Assembly (NCBI GenBank): GCA_020439995.1
Contig: JAGROY010000018.1
Span: forward strand, 1-55,086
Reading direction: 5' to 3'
Origin: Verrucomicrobiia bacterium
GTDB taxonomy: Bacteria; Verrucomicrobiota; Verrucomicrobiia; Verrucomicrobiales; DEV007
Length of the DNA stretch: 55,086 bases
Shown piece after piece: positions 18,546-27,573 of the stretch. The notes below the pieces were generated by a model. It was not told the origin of the DNA. It saw only the letters and a program-made list of their open reading frames with translations, and ran no database searches. A program made the position numbers and the translations under genes. Position 1 is the first letter of the stretch. Every line of letters starts with the position of its first letter.

Positions 18546-19679
18546 ATGAAAACGTTCCCAGTCATTCATCGCATTCGCTCCCGGAATCCTCTCGGCATCG
18601 GCGGCTTCAGCCTTCCTGAGCTTCTCGTATCGATTGCAATCCTTTCGCTGCTCATGCTGTTCACGTTTCAGATGATGGAGCAGACACAGCGCACCTGGCT
18701 TCTCGCAAAAGAGACTACTTCATCCTACAAAGAAGCACGTGCGGCATTTGAAGTGATGACCCGCCGATTGAGTCAGGCTACACTGAATACCTACTGGGGA
18801 TATGACAACCCCGACAATCCGAGGGAATACGAGAAGAAATCCGAACTGCACTTTCTGGTGGTCAATGCGAAGGAAGCTCTGGGCGAAGGCCCCGACGGTT
18901 CCCGCCCGGGCCATGCCGTCTTCTTCAATGCGCCACTGGGATTCACCGCTGAAAGTTCTCCCACTGGAACGCCCGTGTATTCCAACATGGAAATGCTGCT
19001 CAATTCCTGGGGATACTTCGTGGAATTCAGCTCGGACGAAAACGACCGCCCTTCTTTCCTGAACAAAAACAACACCATCAAGAAGCGCCTGCGCTATCGC
19101 CTGATGGAATTCCGTCAGCCTTCCGAGAGCCTCTCTATTTACCAGGATCCACCGCTCAGCGGCCGGTCGAGCAAGACTCAGATCTACGATTGGTTCGCCA
19201 AGGGCCAGACTGGAGTGAATGCATCCGTAAACCGCTCGGCATCCCTGGGGCCAAAAGACGTCCGCACGGTGCGACCAGTGGCGGAAAACATTATTGCGTT
19301 GGTTCTCGCTCCTCGACTGCCTGAGTTCGACCGCAACGATCCCGATTTCATCGCTCCCAACTTCGTTTATGACACCAGAGAGTTTCAGTGGGGCCAGAAG
19401 AGCGATAAGCGGGTAGAATTGTCGAAGCATCAACTCCCACCGCTGATGCAGGTGACCATGGTAGCCGTGGATGAAAACGATATGGCAAGATGGCTGACGA
19501 CGAATGGCCAGCGCGAGCCCAATTTCGTTTCTGATAGCCTTTTCAAATCCCAGCGGTCATTAGAGCAGGATCTTGAGAGTCTCAACCGGGATATGCTTGA
19601 CCAGAAAGTTCGCCATCGCGTGTTCACCACCACGATCCGCATGCGTGAGTCCAAGTGGACAGAGGATCCAGACAACTAA
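18546..19679 (+). CDS. Verru_Chthon cassette protein C (pseudopilin-like)
   Basis: The 377-aa protein carries a prepilin-type signal GGFSLPELLVSIAILSLLML, with Glu at +5 after the Gly. The downstream segment RAAFEVMTRRLSQATLNTYW is the hallmark I associate with cassette protein C. The large C-terminal body (about residues 80-377) is presumed periplasmic or exposed. It is the longest of the three pseudopilin-like proteins here, similar to GspJ/K-type minor pseudopilins in architecture, though homology to those is only inferred. Cassette D follows 74 nt downstream. Confidence 0.88.
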   Translation: MKTFPVIHRIRSRNPLGIGGFSLPELLVSIAILSLLMLFTFQMMEQTQRTWLLAKETTSSYKEARAAFEVMTRRLSQATLNTYWGYDNPDNPREYEKKSELHFLVVNAKEALGEGPDGSRPGHAVFFNAPLGFTAESSPTGTPVYSNMEMLLNSWGYFVEFSSDENDRPSFLNKNNTIKKRLRYRLMEFRQPSESLSIYQDPPLSGRSSKTQIYDWFAKGQTGVNASVNRSASLGPKDVRTVRPVAENIIALVLAPRLPEFDRNDPDFIAPNFVYDTREFQWGQKSDKRVELSKHQLPPLMQVTMVAVDENDMARWLTTNGQREPNFVSDSLFKSQRSLEQDLESLNRDMLDQKVRHRVFTTTIRMRESKWTEDPDN

Positions 19680-19753
19680 AACTTTTTTCTCTCTTCCCCT
19701 GCCCTGCCTCACACCGTTTTCTCCAACAGAAATTCCTATCTAATTGCCTGAAT

Positions 19754-20449
19754 ATGAAGCGCATTCCAAATTCCACCCCTGCTATGACGAAGCAGCAGCG
19801 GGGCTTCTCGATGATCGAGCTGCTGGTCGTCATGGGTGTCATCGCCATCATCCTGGCAATGGCAGTGCCTGCGATGCAGTCAATGCTGGCTGGCAACAAG
19901 CTTGTTCAGGCTGCAGATGACCTTCAGTCCGCGCTGGCCACCATGCAGCAGGAAGCAATCAAAGGAAATGAAGCGGTCGAAGTCCGTTTTTACACATTTC
20001 GAGACTTGAACCTTCCCATCTCCAACCCGCAGTTCCGTGCCTACCAGTTTGTAAAGAAAGTGACGGCAACGACGGAGAGAGACAGGAAGTCGAGCGGTCG
20101 AAACGACGGTTTCGTAGTCATTCCCCTGTCTAAGATCGAACGCCTGCCCGAGGGTGTCATCATGCTCAATGAGAGCGAATATTCTACCTTGATCACAAGC
20201 CAGAAAATGATCAGAGAAACCCGCAACGTCAGAATACCCGACTCGGAGGATGGCGAGTACTATGCCTTCCACTTTCGTCCAGACGGATCAACGACGCTGC
20301 CCAAGACAGGAAGCGAGCAGTGGTACGTAACTCTCGTAAATGAGGCGGATGTCCTGGCAAACGCTGGTGGATTGCCGGCCAACTTCGTGACCCTCCAAGT
20401 AGACGCCCACAACGGCACTGTGCGCAAATTCCAACCGGGAGTTCAGTAG
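19754..20449 (+). CDS. Verru_Chthon cassette protein D (pseudopilin-like)
   Basis: This is 231 aa from the ATG at 19754; the open frame extends further upstream but would overlap cassette C. An alternative ATG at 19784 lies closer to the prepilin motif. The signal is RGFSMIELLVVMGVIAIILA, followed by AMQSMLAGNKLVQAADDLQSALATMQQEAIKGNEAVEVRFY, which matches cassette protein D and resembles the GspH-type minor pseudopilin arrangement. The C-terminal half is beta-rich. Cassette A, normally part of the set, is not found beside it. Confidence 0.88.
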   Translation: MKRIPNSTPAMTKQQRGFSMIELLVVMGVIAIILAMAVPAMQSMLAGNKLVQAADDLQSALATMQQEAIKGNEAVEVRFYTFRDLNLPISNPQFRAYQFVKKVTATTERDRKSSGRNDGFVVIPLSKIERLPEGVIMLNESEYSTLITSQKMIRETRNVRIPDSEDGEYYAFHFRPDGSTTLPKTGSEQWYVTLVNEADVLANAGGLPANFVTLQVDAHNGTVRKFQPGVQ

Positions 20450-20463
20450 AGAAAGCGGTAGGC

Positions 20464-20486
20464 CTCGGCTTCAAAGAAAAGTCGAG
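20464..20486 (+). terminator. Weak hairpin after the cassette operon
   Basis: An 8-bp stem (ctcggctt / aagtcgag, one G-T pair) with a 7-nt loop lies 14 nt after the cassette D stop. There is no following T-run, so it may be a processing hairpin or a weak terminator only. Confidence 0.3.
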
Positions 20487-20660
20487 CATCTGTTGTTCTT
20501 GAGGCGGGGTGGCGCTTCGTCTTATTTTTGCAGCGCGGGCTTCGCTGACGGGAATACCATTCCGTTCTACTTTCGTGCGTGCTTGCTTATGAGTTTTACG
20601 CCGCAGACCGAATAGTCATTGCACTGGACACCCGATATTCCTTTGTATAAACCACTTTGA

Positions 20661-21638
20661 GTGAACAAAGGACGGACAGCAGTCAGAACACGCAACCTCA
20701 GGCACTGGCGGCTTTTGGGAGGCCTCGGCAGGTTTACTCTCTGCGTGTGTGCCCTGGTTTGCGCGACCAGCTGTAAGCCGGATTCGCAGGTTCGCCAGCT
20801 GGCAACTAGCAGCGTTACTACGTGGCACATCCCCCCCATCAAATCACACCTGCCCGGACCTCGAAGTGTGGCGATCATCGGTGATAACGATGTAGTAGTA
20901 TTGGACAATGGTGGTCGAGTGCTCGTCTACAGCAGCACGGGACAGGTTCTTCGATCGTGGATGATGCCCGAGTACGAAGTGGGGCGTCCAGAAGGTGCCG
21001 TGGCTCTGAAAGATGGCCGCATCGTCGTATGCGACACGCACTACCATCGCGTGGTGGTATTCGACGCCACAGGCAAAGTCTCGCATATGTTTGGCAGCCA
21101 CGGCACGGAAGCCGGCCAGTTCATCTACCCGGTCGCTGTCGCACGTGATGACAACGACCTCCTGTTCATCGGCGAATACGGTGGCAATGACCGAATCCAG
21201 GTGTTCTCAGCAGATGGCACCTTTCTGCGCCAGTTCGGTGCCTTCGGTACAGAGCTGGGCGAATTCCAGCGCCCGTCCGGAATTGCCTGGCACAAGGGCA
21301 AGGTGTTCGTGGCTGATGCTATCAACAATCGCGTGCAGAAATTCACTGAAGATGGTGACTTTGTCAGGATCGTTACGCCCCCCAATACAGGGCTCCAGTT
21401 TCCTTACGATCTCTCCATTGCTCCTGACGGAAGCATCTTTGTCGTGGAATACGGCGCTGGCCGCATCACCCAGATGACGCAGGACGGCACGATAATCTCC
21501 CAGTTTGGCAGCACGGGCCGGGGCCGGGAGCAAATGGTAACACCATGGGGAATTGCAGTGGATTCCCTGGGCCGAATCCGCGTGGCTGACACCGGCAATC
21601 GTCGGCTGCTCGCCATCGAACCAACGTACACGAAATGA
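20661..21638 (+). CDS. NHL-repeat beta-propeller lipoprotein
   Basis: This 325-aa protein starts at GTG 20661. A hydrophobic leader (FTLCVCALVCATSC) ends in a lipobox-like Cys at about residue 38. The body is built of about five or six NHL repeats with the typical 'F-x-x-P-x-G-I/V-A-V-D-x-x-G-x-I-x-V-A-D-x-x-N-x-R' pattern: EAGQFIYPVAV, ELGEFQRPSGIAW, FVADAINNRVQKF, MVTPWGIAVDSLGRIRVADTGNRRLL. It should fold as a propeller and bind a protein or ligand on the membrane surface. Its stop overlaps the start of the VWA membrane protein (ATGA), so the two are translationally coupled and likely work together. Confidence 0.88.
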   Translation: MNKGRTAVRTRNLRHWRLLGGLGRFTLCVCALVCATSCKPDSQVRQLATSSVTTWHIPPIKSHLPGPRSVAIIGDNDVVVLDNGGRVLVYSSTGQVLRSWMMPEYEVGRPEGAVALKDGRIVVCDTHYHRVVVFDATGKVSHMFGSHGTEAGQFIYPVAVARDDNDLLFIGEYGGNDRIQVFSADGTFLRQFGAFGTELGEFQRPSGIAWHKGKVFVADAINNRVQKFTEDGDFVRIVTPPNTGLQFPYDLSIAPDGSIFVVEYGAGRITQMTQDGTIISQFGSTGRGREQMVTPWGIAVDSLGRIRVADTGNRRLLAIEPTYTK

Positions 21639-24600
21639 GAGAGCGCGTGTCCGACATTTTCAGCACGTGGTTTCCCAAGAAACGGCAAGCCGTAACGTTT
21701 TCATCTGCGTTGGTTTGGATCGTGTTTCTGGTTGTCTACGCGGTAGCTGCGATCGCCTGCGAATGGCAAGGATGGCTGCGGTTCAGCTACTGGTCGGCAT
21801 TTTGGATCATGGTTCTCACGCCTTGGTTCTGGTGGATGTCCCTCCATGGCTACAGCGCTCTTGGCAAGACGCGCAGCAATGTCGCACTGGTGGTTCGACT
21901 GCTGTTACTGGGCCTTTTCGCAGCAGCTCTAGCAGAGCCTCGAACCGTGCGCTCGAACACTTCATTGTCCGCCATGTATGCGCTCGACGTCTCAGATTCC
22001 ATGGGCAATGCCGTATCGACCGCAGCCATGGAGTTCATCCAGCGCACTGCCTCGAATCGACAGGACAAGGATTCCGTTGGCATGGTCGCATTTGGCAGCA
22101 ATGCAGCAGTTGAGCTTCCGCCGCGTTCGGCCTTTCCACTTGAAAGCCTCGAAACAATTAACTCGGTAGTCGGCAAAGACGGCACCGACCTCGCTAAGGC
22201 ACTTTCCCTCTCGGCTGCCATGCTGCCGGACGATGCCGAGGGCCGCATCGTCCTCATGTCGGACGGCAGCGCTACAGAGGGAGAGCTTACGCCCGTACTG
22301 GAACAGCTCAAGGCACGCAACATCGCCGTCGATGTCCTGCCCGTTGATTTCGATTTCGAAAAGGAAGCCTGGGTCGAGCGGCTCGATCTTCCCAAGTCGG
22401 TGAAGCTGGGAGAAACTTACGAGGCATCGGTTCTGATCGGTTCGCTCCAGGCGCAAAAAGGGACACTCGTGCTGGAGGAAAATGGCCAGGAAGTCTTTCG
22501 CGATGACATTGAAATCGAGTCAGGCAAGAAGCGGATTCCCATCCCGATCAAGCTGCGGGAAGCTGGCTACTACGCCTACACAGCGCGCCTGATCGTGCCG
22601 GAGGATCAAGACGGGTGGAAGGAAAACAATCTGGCGATCAATGACATTTACATCGCTGGCGAGGGCAAGATTCTCGTCGTCACAGATCCCACTGGCGATC
22701 CGCGGGACGCTGCCCGGTTCATCGAAACCCTGCGGGCATCGCGCCGGGTCGTTGAAATGGCGCAGGCATTCCAAGTCCCACGCGACACTCTTTCGCTGAT
22801 GCCCTATGACGCGGTTGTATTTATCAATGTCCCGGCAGACGCTCTGGACGTGGCACAAATGCAGGCCGTTCGCGACGCCGTGCGCCAGCAGGGCGTTGGG
22901 TTCCTCATGATTGGCGGCGCCAATAGCTTCGGGCCCGGCGGATACAATCGCAGCGCTATCGAGGAGGCACTGCCTGTCGAGATGGATATCAAGCAGCGCA
23001 AAATCATGCCCAAGGGAGCGCTGGCCATCATCCTTCACACCTGTGAGTTCGCCGACGGAAATACCTGGGCAAAGCGGATCACCAAATCCGCGATCAAGGT
23101 GCTCGGTGACGAAGACGATGTCGGCGTGCTCGCTTACACCTGGAACGGCGGCGGCAACAACGGCGCACCGGACACGTGGATCTTTCCCCTTTCTCCAGCG
23201 GATCAGTACCAAAAATTTTCGGTGAAAATCAACCAGGCACAAATTGGGGACATGCCCAGCTTTGTGCCTACCATGACCCTGGGCCTGAACGCGCTCTTGG
23301 CAAATGATGCGGCAATGAAGCACATGCTCATTATTTCCGATGGCGATCCCACGCCACCGCCGCCGAATCTACTCCAGAGCTTCGTCCAGGCAGGCATCAG
23401 TGTCTCGACGATCGCCATTAATCCGCACGGCGGCCAGGACATCTCAATGATGCGCTCGATCGCGGCCACCACTGGCGGTCGCTACTACTTTCCGCAAGAC
23501 CCTCGGCAGCTGCCGTCGATTTTCATCAAGGAAGCCAAAGAACTGAAGCGCAACATGATTCAGAACGAGACATTCACCCCGGCTGTCGAGTTTCCAAGCG
23601 CGATCCTTAAGGGAATCGATGCGTTACCCCAGCTTCACGGCTACGTCCTGACCTCGGCAAAAGCACAGGCCGAGGTGGTTCTGAAGAGCCCGGTGGAAGA
23701 TGAACTTAATCCCGTTCTCGCGACGTGGCGCTACGGTACCGGGACATCTGCCGCCTTCACCTCTGACATGTCCCCCAACTGGGGAAAGGATTGGATCGAC
23801 TGGGATCAGTTCCAGCCGTTCGTGAATCAACTCATGATTGCCATCTCCCGCGTGCAGGCTGACAGCGATCTGGTTCTCACTGCGAATGCCGAAGGGACGA
23901 CAGGCCTAATAACCATCGACGACTATCACGAAACTCAGTCATTTCTGACGATTGAAGCCCAAATCGCCGGCCCGCAGAATCACATGGAGACCGTTACTTT
24001 GGAGCAAACAGGAGCACGGCGCTACAAAGGCACCTTCCCGCTATGGGGCCGTGGCCGCTATCAGATTCTAGCAGCTGCGGTGGACTCCGATGACCGCACA
24101 GACAAAGCGGTGGGTGCCCTTTCCGTAGCCTACTCGCCCGAGTTTTTGAACTTCCGATCCGATCCACTGACGCTCAAACGCATCGCCAGTGAGACGGGCG
24201 GGCGGATTCTCACAGGCAAGGAGGAAGCGCTGTTCGAATTCGAACGCAGCCCGCGCGAATCGACAAAGCCTGCGATCGACTGGTTCCTCTGGCTGCTAGC
24301 CTTCCTGCTCCCGCTGGATGTGGCCGTCCGCCGCGTGCAGCTGGACTGGCAGGTAATCAAAGGCTGGTTTGGCTTCGGGAAAAAAGCTGAGTCAGCCGAG
24401 ACCATGAGCGCCCTGCTGAAGCGCAAGGCGGAGATCAGCGCGACGATCGAGCGTGCCGCACCACCTGGACAACGGTCACGCACAGCAAAGGCGAACGCGC
24501 CCCCGGTAAAGGCAGCTCCTCAGGAAACCGTCAAATCATCCGAACCCGCTACTACAGCTGAGCCGGGAGATTTGTCAAAACTTTCAACCACGGAGCGACT

Positions 24601-24643
24601 GCTCGCGCGCAAACGACAGCGCGAGAACAAAGACGAACACTAA
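21635..24643 (+). CDS. Membrane protein with two VWA-like domains and a glutamine-amidotransferase-like domain
   Basis: The 1002-aa protein begins with about three membrane helices (about residues 24-42, 53-70 and 83-100). A VWA domain follows with a MIDAS motif DVSDSMG (D118) and MSDGSATEGE. After an Ig-like segment, a GATase1-like fold is seen (ILVVTDPTGD ... FLMIGGANSFGPGGY), with a second VWA-like portion (MLIISDGDPTPPPP). A last helix (WFLWLLAFLLPLDVAVRRV) near residue 885 precedes a charged cytoplasmic tail. This architecture is known from Planctomycetes and Verrucomicrobia ('VWA / glutamine amidotransferase' proteins, related to BatA-type operons), with no defined function. It overlaps the NHL lipoprotein gene by 4 nt, and its stop overlaps the convergent hemC stop by 3 nt. 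Confidence 0.85.
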   Translation: MRERVSDIFSTWFPKKRQAVTFSSALVWIVFLVVYAVAAIACEWQGWLRFSYWSAFWIMVLTPWFWWMSLHGYSALGKTRSNVALVVRLLLLGLFAAALAEPRTVRSNTSLSAMYALDVSDSMGNAVSTAAMEFIQRTASNRQDKDSVGMVAFGSNAAVELPPRSAFPLESLETINSVVGKDGTDLAKALSLSAAMLPDDAEGRIVLMSDGSATEGELTPVLEQLKARNIAVDVLPVDFDFEKEAWVERLDLPKSVKLGETYEASVLIGSLQAQKGTLVLEENGQEVFRDDIEIESGKKRIPIPIKLREAGYYAYTARLIVPEDQDGWKENNLAINDIYIAGEGKILVVTDPTGDPRDAARFIETLRASRRVVEMAQAFQVPRDTLSLMPYDAVVFINVPADALDVAQMQAVRDAVRQQGVGFLMIGGANSFGPGGYNRSAIEEALPVEMDIKQRKIMPKGALAIILHTCEFADGNTWAKRITKSAIKVLGDEDDVGVLAYTWNGGGNNGAPDTWIFPLSPADQYQKFSVKINQAQIGDMPSFVPTMTLGLNALLANDAAMKHMLIISDGDPTPPPPNLLQSFVQAGISVSTIAINPHGGQDISMMRSIAATTGGRYYFPQDPRQLPSIFIKEAKELKRNMIQNETFTPAVEFPSAILKGIDALPQLHGYVLTSAKAQAEVVLKSPVEDELNPVLATWRYGTGTSAAFTSDMSPNWGKDWIDWDQFQPFVNQLMIAISRVQADSDLVLTANAEGTTGLITIDDYHETQSFLTIEAQIAGPQNHMETVTLEQTGARRYKGTFPLWGRGRYQILAAAVDSDDRTDKAVGALSVAYSPEFLNFRSDPLTLKRIASETGGRILTGKEEALFEFERSPRESTKPAIDWFLWLLAFLLPLDVAVRRVQLDWQVIKGWFGFGKKAESAETMSALLKRKAEISATIERAAPPGQRSRTAKANAPPVKAAPQETVKSSEPATTAEPGDLSKLSTTERLLARKRQRENKDEH

Positions 24644-25599
24644 CGCAACCCTTCGAAGAGCGCTCTGGCGATACCCTTGGGATTCCTTGCGTTGCCAGTA
24701 GCGGAACCTGACTTCGGCTTGGCTGTGGAGTCGTCATCATCGAAAACCAGAGCCGCCAGTTCCAGCTCACCGCCACGAATCACAGAGCGCAGTCCCACTG
24801 GCGTCTGGCACCCGGCTTGGAGCAGGTGAAGAAACTCCCGCTCGGCCGTCACCTGGATCATCGTCTCCGCATCATTAATAGCTGCCAATGCCTCGTGGAC
24901 TTCAGGGCGCACATCGCTACGCACTTCGATTCCAACTGCCCCCTGGCTCGCAGCCGGCAGGAACTCCGTGGCACCGAGCACCTTCACGTGAAGCTCCGGC
25001 CACTGCGGCAACGTGGTGCCATCCTCCGAAAACAACCCCAGCCTGACCAGTCCAGCCTTCGCGAGCATCGTGCCGTGAAGCTCGGTTGACTGTGCCAGCT
25101 TGTTGATCCGCGTTGCGACATTCCCCCGGATCTCAACAATATCCAGGTCGGGCCTGAGCCAGCGCAACTGACGGGCGCGCCGCACGCTGCTGGTAGCCAC
25201 TCGCGCACCTGTCGGCAATCCGTCGATCCCCCCTGCCACCTTGGTCAGCAATACATCTTCCACTGGAGCCCTGGACAACACTGCCGTAATTGCAAATCCA
25301 TCGTCCAGCTCAGTCGGTACATCTTTCAAGCTGTGGACTGCAATATCGATCTCCCCGGCTTTTAAAGCAATCTCCAGCTCACGCGTGAAGATCCCCTTGT
25401 CCACTGGCTCCGACCCCGTGCCGAACTCGGACAAACGCAGATCGGGGCGCTTGTCACCGATGGTTTGCACAATGCGGATCTCAACAGTCAGGCCCCGCAC
25501 CTTATGTTCGAGCGCAGCCTGCACCATCCGTGCCTGGGTGAGAGCGAGTTCACTACCTCGTGTGCCCAGAATGATCTTTTTTGGATCCGGTTGAATCAT
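24640..25599 (-). CDS. hemC: Hydroxymethylbilane synthase (porphobilinogen deaminase)
   Basis: HemC polymerises four porphobilinogen units into hydroxymethylbilane in tetrapyrrole synthesis. The protein is 319 aa; the start is ATG 25599, which overlaps the hemA stop as ATGA. Key segments are LGTRGSELALTQARMV at the N-terminus, the catalytic Asp in AVHSLKDVPTEL, the arginine-rich TSSVRRARQLRWLRPD, IRGNVATRINKL, and the dipyrromethane-cofactor cysteine in LLQAGCQTPVGL (C264). All are intact. It is the last gene of the heme operon (HemX-like, hemA, hemC). The convergent VWA gene overlaps its stop codon. Confidence 0.96.
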   Translation of the reverse strand: MIQPDPKKIILGTRGSELALTQARMVQAALEHKVRGLTVEIRIVQTIGDKRPDLRLSEFGTGSEPVDKGIFTRELEIALKAGEIDIAVHSLKDVPTELDDGFAITAVLSRAPVEDVLLTKVAGGIDGLPTGARVATSSVRRARQLRWLRPDLDIVEIRGNVATRINKLAQSTELHGTMLAKAGLVRLGLFSEDGTTLPQWPELHVKVLGATEFLPAASQGAVGIEVRSDVRPEVHEALAAINDAETMIQVTAEREFLHLLQAGCQTPVGLRSVIRGGELELAALVFDDDDSTAKPKSGSATGNARNPKGIARALFEGLR

Positions 25600-26714
25600 G
25601 TATTTGGAATAGGATTGCACTCATCACCCGCCGCAGCTGACGCATCGGATGAAGGAGCGGAAGAGGTTTCAGACATCGAAATCGCAGAGGGCCCAGCACC
25701 ATACAGTTGCCCGTTCTCCTCAAGGAATACCTGAATGATCGCATCGCACTTGCGGATCTGGTCTTCGCGCCGCTGGCGGGCCTCATCCGCAATCAACTGA
25801 AGCGCATCCATGTCATAGAGGTAAACCCCGTCCAGACCGTCAATCGCCGGATCGATGTCTCTGGGCACCGCGATATCAATCAAAAACAGTGGCCTCCCAC
25901 GGCGTTTCCTCAACACGGGAACGATGTGCTCAGCAAGGATCACATGATGGGGCGCAGCAGTCGAAGAGATGAGGATATCTGCAGACAAAATCTGCACCGG
26001 CCAGTCATCGAAACGGATCGCCTCGGCGCTCAGTTCTGCCGCCAACTCTACCGCCCGGTCATACGATCGATTGGAAACAAAGATGCTCTTTGCACCACGC
26101 GACTGAAGGCTCGCAGCCGTCCGTCGACTCATGTCTCCGGCACCGATGAGCAAAACACTGCAGTGTTCAAGATTGCCAAAAATCTTCTCCGCAAGATCCA
26201 CCGCCACCGAGCCTACGGACGTCGTCCCGCGTTGAATCTGCGTCGTATTTCGCACCTTTTTTCCCAGCTGAAATGAATGCTGGAACAGCTTGTTCAGTTT
26301 CTTTCCAGTAGCTCCGGCTTCATGGGCGACTTGGTACGCCTTTTTCACCTGGCCAAAAATTTCCGTCTCCCCCAGCACCATGGAATCGAGCCCTGATGCC
26401 ACTCGGAAGAGGTGACGAGCAGCCTCAGCGCCAGTGTGCTCGTAGAGGTGCAGAGGTTCCGTATCGACTCCGAACCTCCCGCGCAAAAATCCCTCAAGCG
26501 AATGCATCACACTGCGACGATCAACGCACGCCCCGTACACCTCCATTCGATTGCAGGTCGAGAGCACGACCACTTCGCCGATTCCATCAAGATTCCGCAC
26601 AGCCAGGCTTGCGTCCGGCAGCTCTTTTTCAGCAAAAGCGACACGCTCCCGAATCTCTACGGGAGCGGTCTGGTGGTTGAGTCCCACACAGAAAATGTGC
26701 CCGTCGTCCCTCAT
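25596..26714 (-). CDS. hemA: Glutamyl-tRNA reductase lacking the C-terminal dimerisation domain
   Basis: GluTR reduces glutamyl-tRNA to glutamate-1-semialdehyde with NADPH, the first committed step of C5 heme synthesis. The 372-aa protein has the N-terminal GLNHQTAPVEIRERVAF, the nucleophile Cys54 in LSTCNRMEVYG, ASGLDSMVLGETEIFGQVKKA, the NADPH-binding LLIGAGDMSRRTAA, ISSTAAPHHV, and FLIDIAVPRDIDP. After the spinal helix (AIIQVFLEENGQ) the usual ~70-100 aa dimerisation domain is replaced by a Ser/Ala-rich tail. I recall that chlamydial HemA is similarly short. The start ATG 26714 overlaps the preceding gene's TGA (ATGA), and the stop overlaps the hemC ATG, so all three are coupled. Confidence 0.95.
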   Translation of the reverse strand: MRDDGHIFCVGLNHQTAPVEIRERVAFAEKELPDASLAVRNLDGIGEVVVLSTCNRMEVYGACVDRRSVMHSLEGFLRGRFGVDTEPLHLYEHTGAEAARHLFRVASGLDSMVLGETEIFGQVKKAYQVAHEAGATGKKLNKLFQHSFQLGKKVRNTTQIQRGTTSVGSVAVDLAEKIFGNLEHCSVLLIGAGDMSRRTAASLQSRGAKSIFVSNRSYDRAVELAAELSAEAIRFDDWPVQILSADILISSTAAPHHVILAEHIVPVLRKRRGRPLFLIDIAVPRDIDPAIDGLDGVYLYDMDALQLIADEARQRREDQIRKCDAIIQVFLEENGQLYGAGPSAISMSETSSAPSSDASAAAGDECNPIPNT

Positions 26715-27484
26715 CCTGCTCCCATCAATGAAAGTGTTAACAATTGTACGACAAATGCGCCGACAGCGACTTCGGCAAGTCGAAGAGATGACAGCCCCCT
26801 CACCCACTGAATGAACAGTGCCGCCGCGTAGACCGCCCACACGGCGTAGGCAACCACAAGCTTCATTCCCGAGGGAGATTCCCGCATCATGTATGCGCAG
26901 GCAATTCCCACCGTGAGCAAGGCGAACCCAAAAATCATCAGCCGGACGATCGCATGAGACAAGTATTCGATAGGTGGCAACCGATAGAAAAGCCCGCCCA
27001 GACTTCGCTGCTTTAAATGGCGGTGCTGCACCAGAAACATCACCCCAGCAATGCCCGCCATCGCAAATCCTCCATAGGCCAGCAGCGCCAGTGCCGCGTG
27101 AAGCTCACGCCAGAAATCCGCATAGCCAGTGGTGGGCTGCGGCATAAAAATCACCGCGATCAGCTGCAATACAACGACGAGCGGGTAGGAGAAAAACCCC
27201 AGCAACGACAACTGGAACGTCGAGCCAATGACAAAATAGTAAAGAACGACGGCCCAGCTCAAAAACGCCAGCAATTCCGGAACGCTCGTAATAGGGCACC
27301 TTCCCAACTGCTGCCCCCTCATATAAAGAAACGCCCCCTGCAGGAGAAATCCGCCGCCCATGAAGACGAGTGTCATCCGCGACCTCGCAGCGTTATCCGA
27401 CCTAAGAGTCAGAAACGCGTAGATGAAGCCGACGAGGAAACACACCGTCGAGAGCAAAAGAAGAGCTTGGCCAGATACTGCCAT
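26711..27484 (-). CDS. HemX/CcsA-like cytochrome c assembly membrane protein
   Basis: This 257-aa protein has about eight membrane helices. The segment FWRELHAALALLAYGGFAMAGIAGVMFLVQHRHLK is typical of the CcsA/CcmC/HemX family, in which paired histidines and a periplasmic WWD-like loop handle heme; a full WWD motif is not obvious here, so it resembles HemX (YpjD-like) more than CcsA. In several bacteria hemX lies directly before hemA and lowers HemA level. The same order and the 4-nt overlap with hemA occur here, supporting a role in heme supply or HemA control. The substrate and activity are not proven. Confidence 0.85.
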   Translation of the reverse strand: MAVSGQALLLLSTVCFLVGFIYAFLTLRSDNAARSRMTLVFMGGGFLLQGAFLYMRGQQLGRCPITSVPELLAFLSWAVVLYYFVIGSTFQLSLLGFFSYPLVVVLQLIAVIFMPQPTTGYADFWRELHAALALLAYGGFAMAGIAGVMFLVQHRHLKQRSLGGLFYRLPPIEYLSHAIVRLMIFGFALLTVGIACAYMMRESPSGMKLVVAYAVWAVYAAALFIQWVRGLSSLRLAEVAVGAFVVQLLTLSLMGAG

Positions 27485-27573
27485 TATTGGCTATCCCTCT
27501 GACACTGTGGTGGCACAAGCGCAACTCCAATCTGACCACCAGCGCCCGCTCGTTTTGTTGGGACTTCGCTCGA

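Noticed and set aside
22520..23323. A 267-codon open frame on the minus strand
   Set aside because: It is antisense to the VWA membrane protein and shows no motif.
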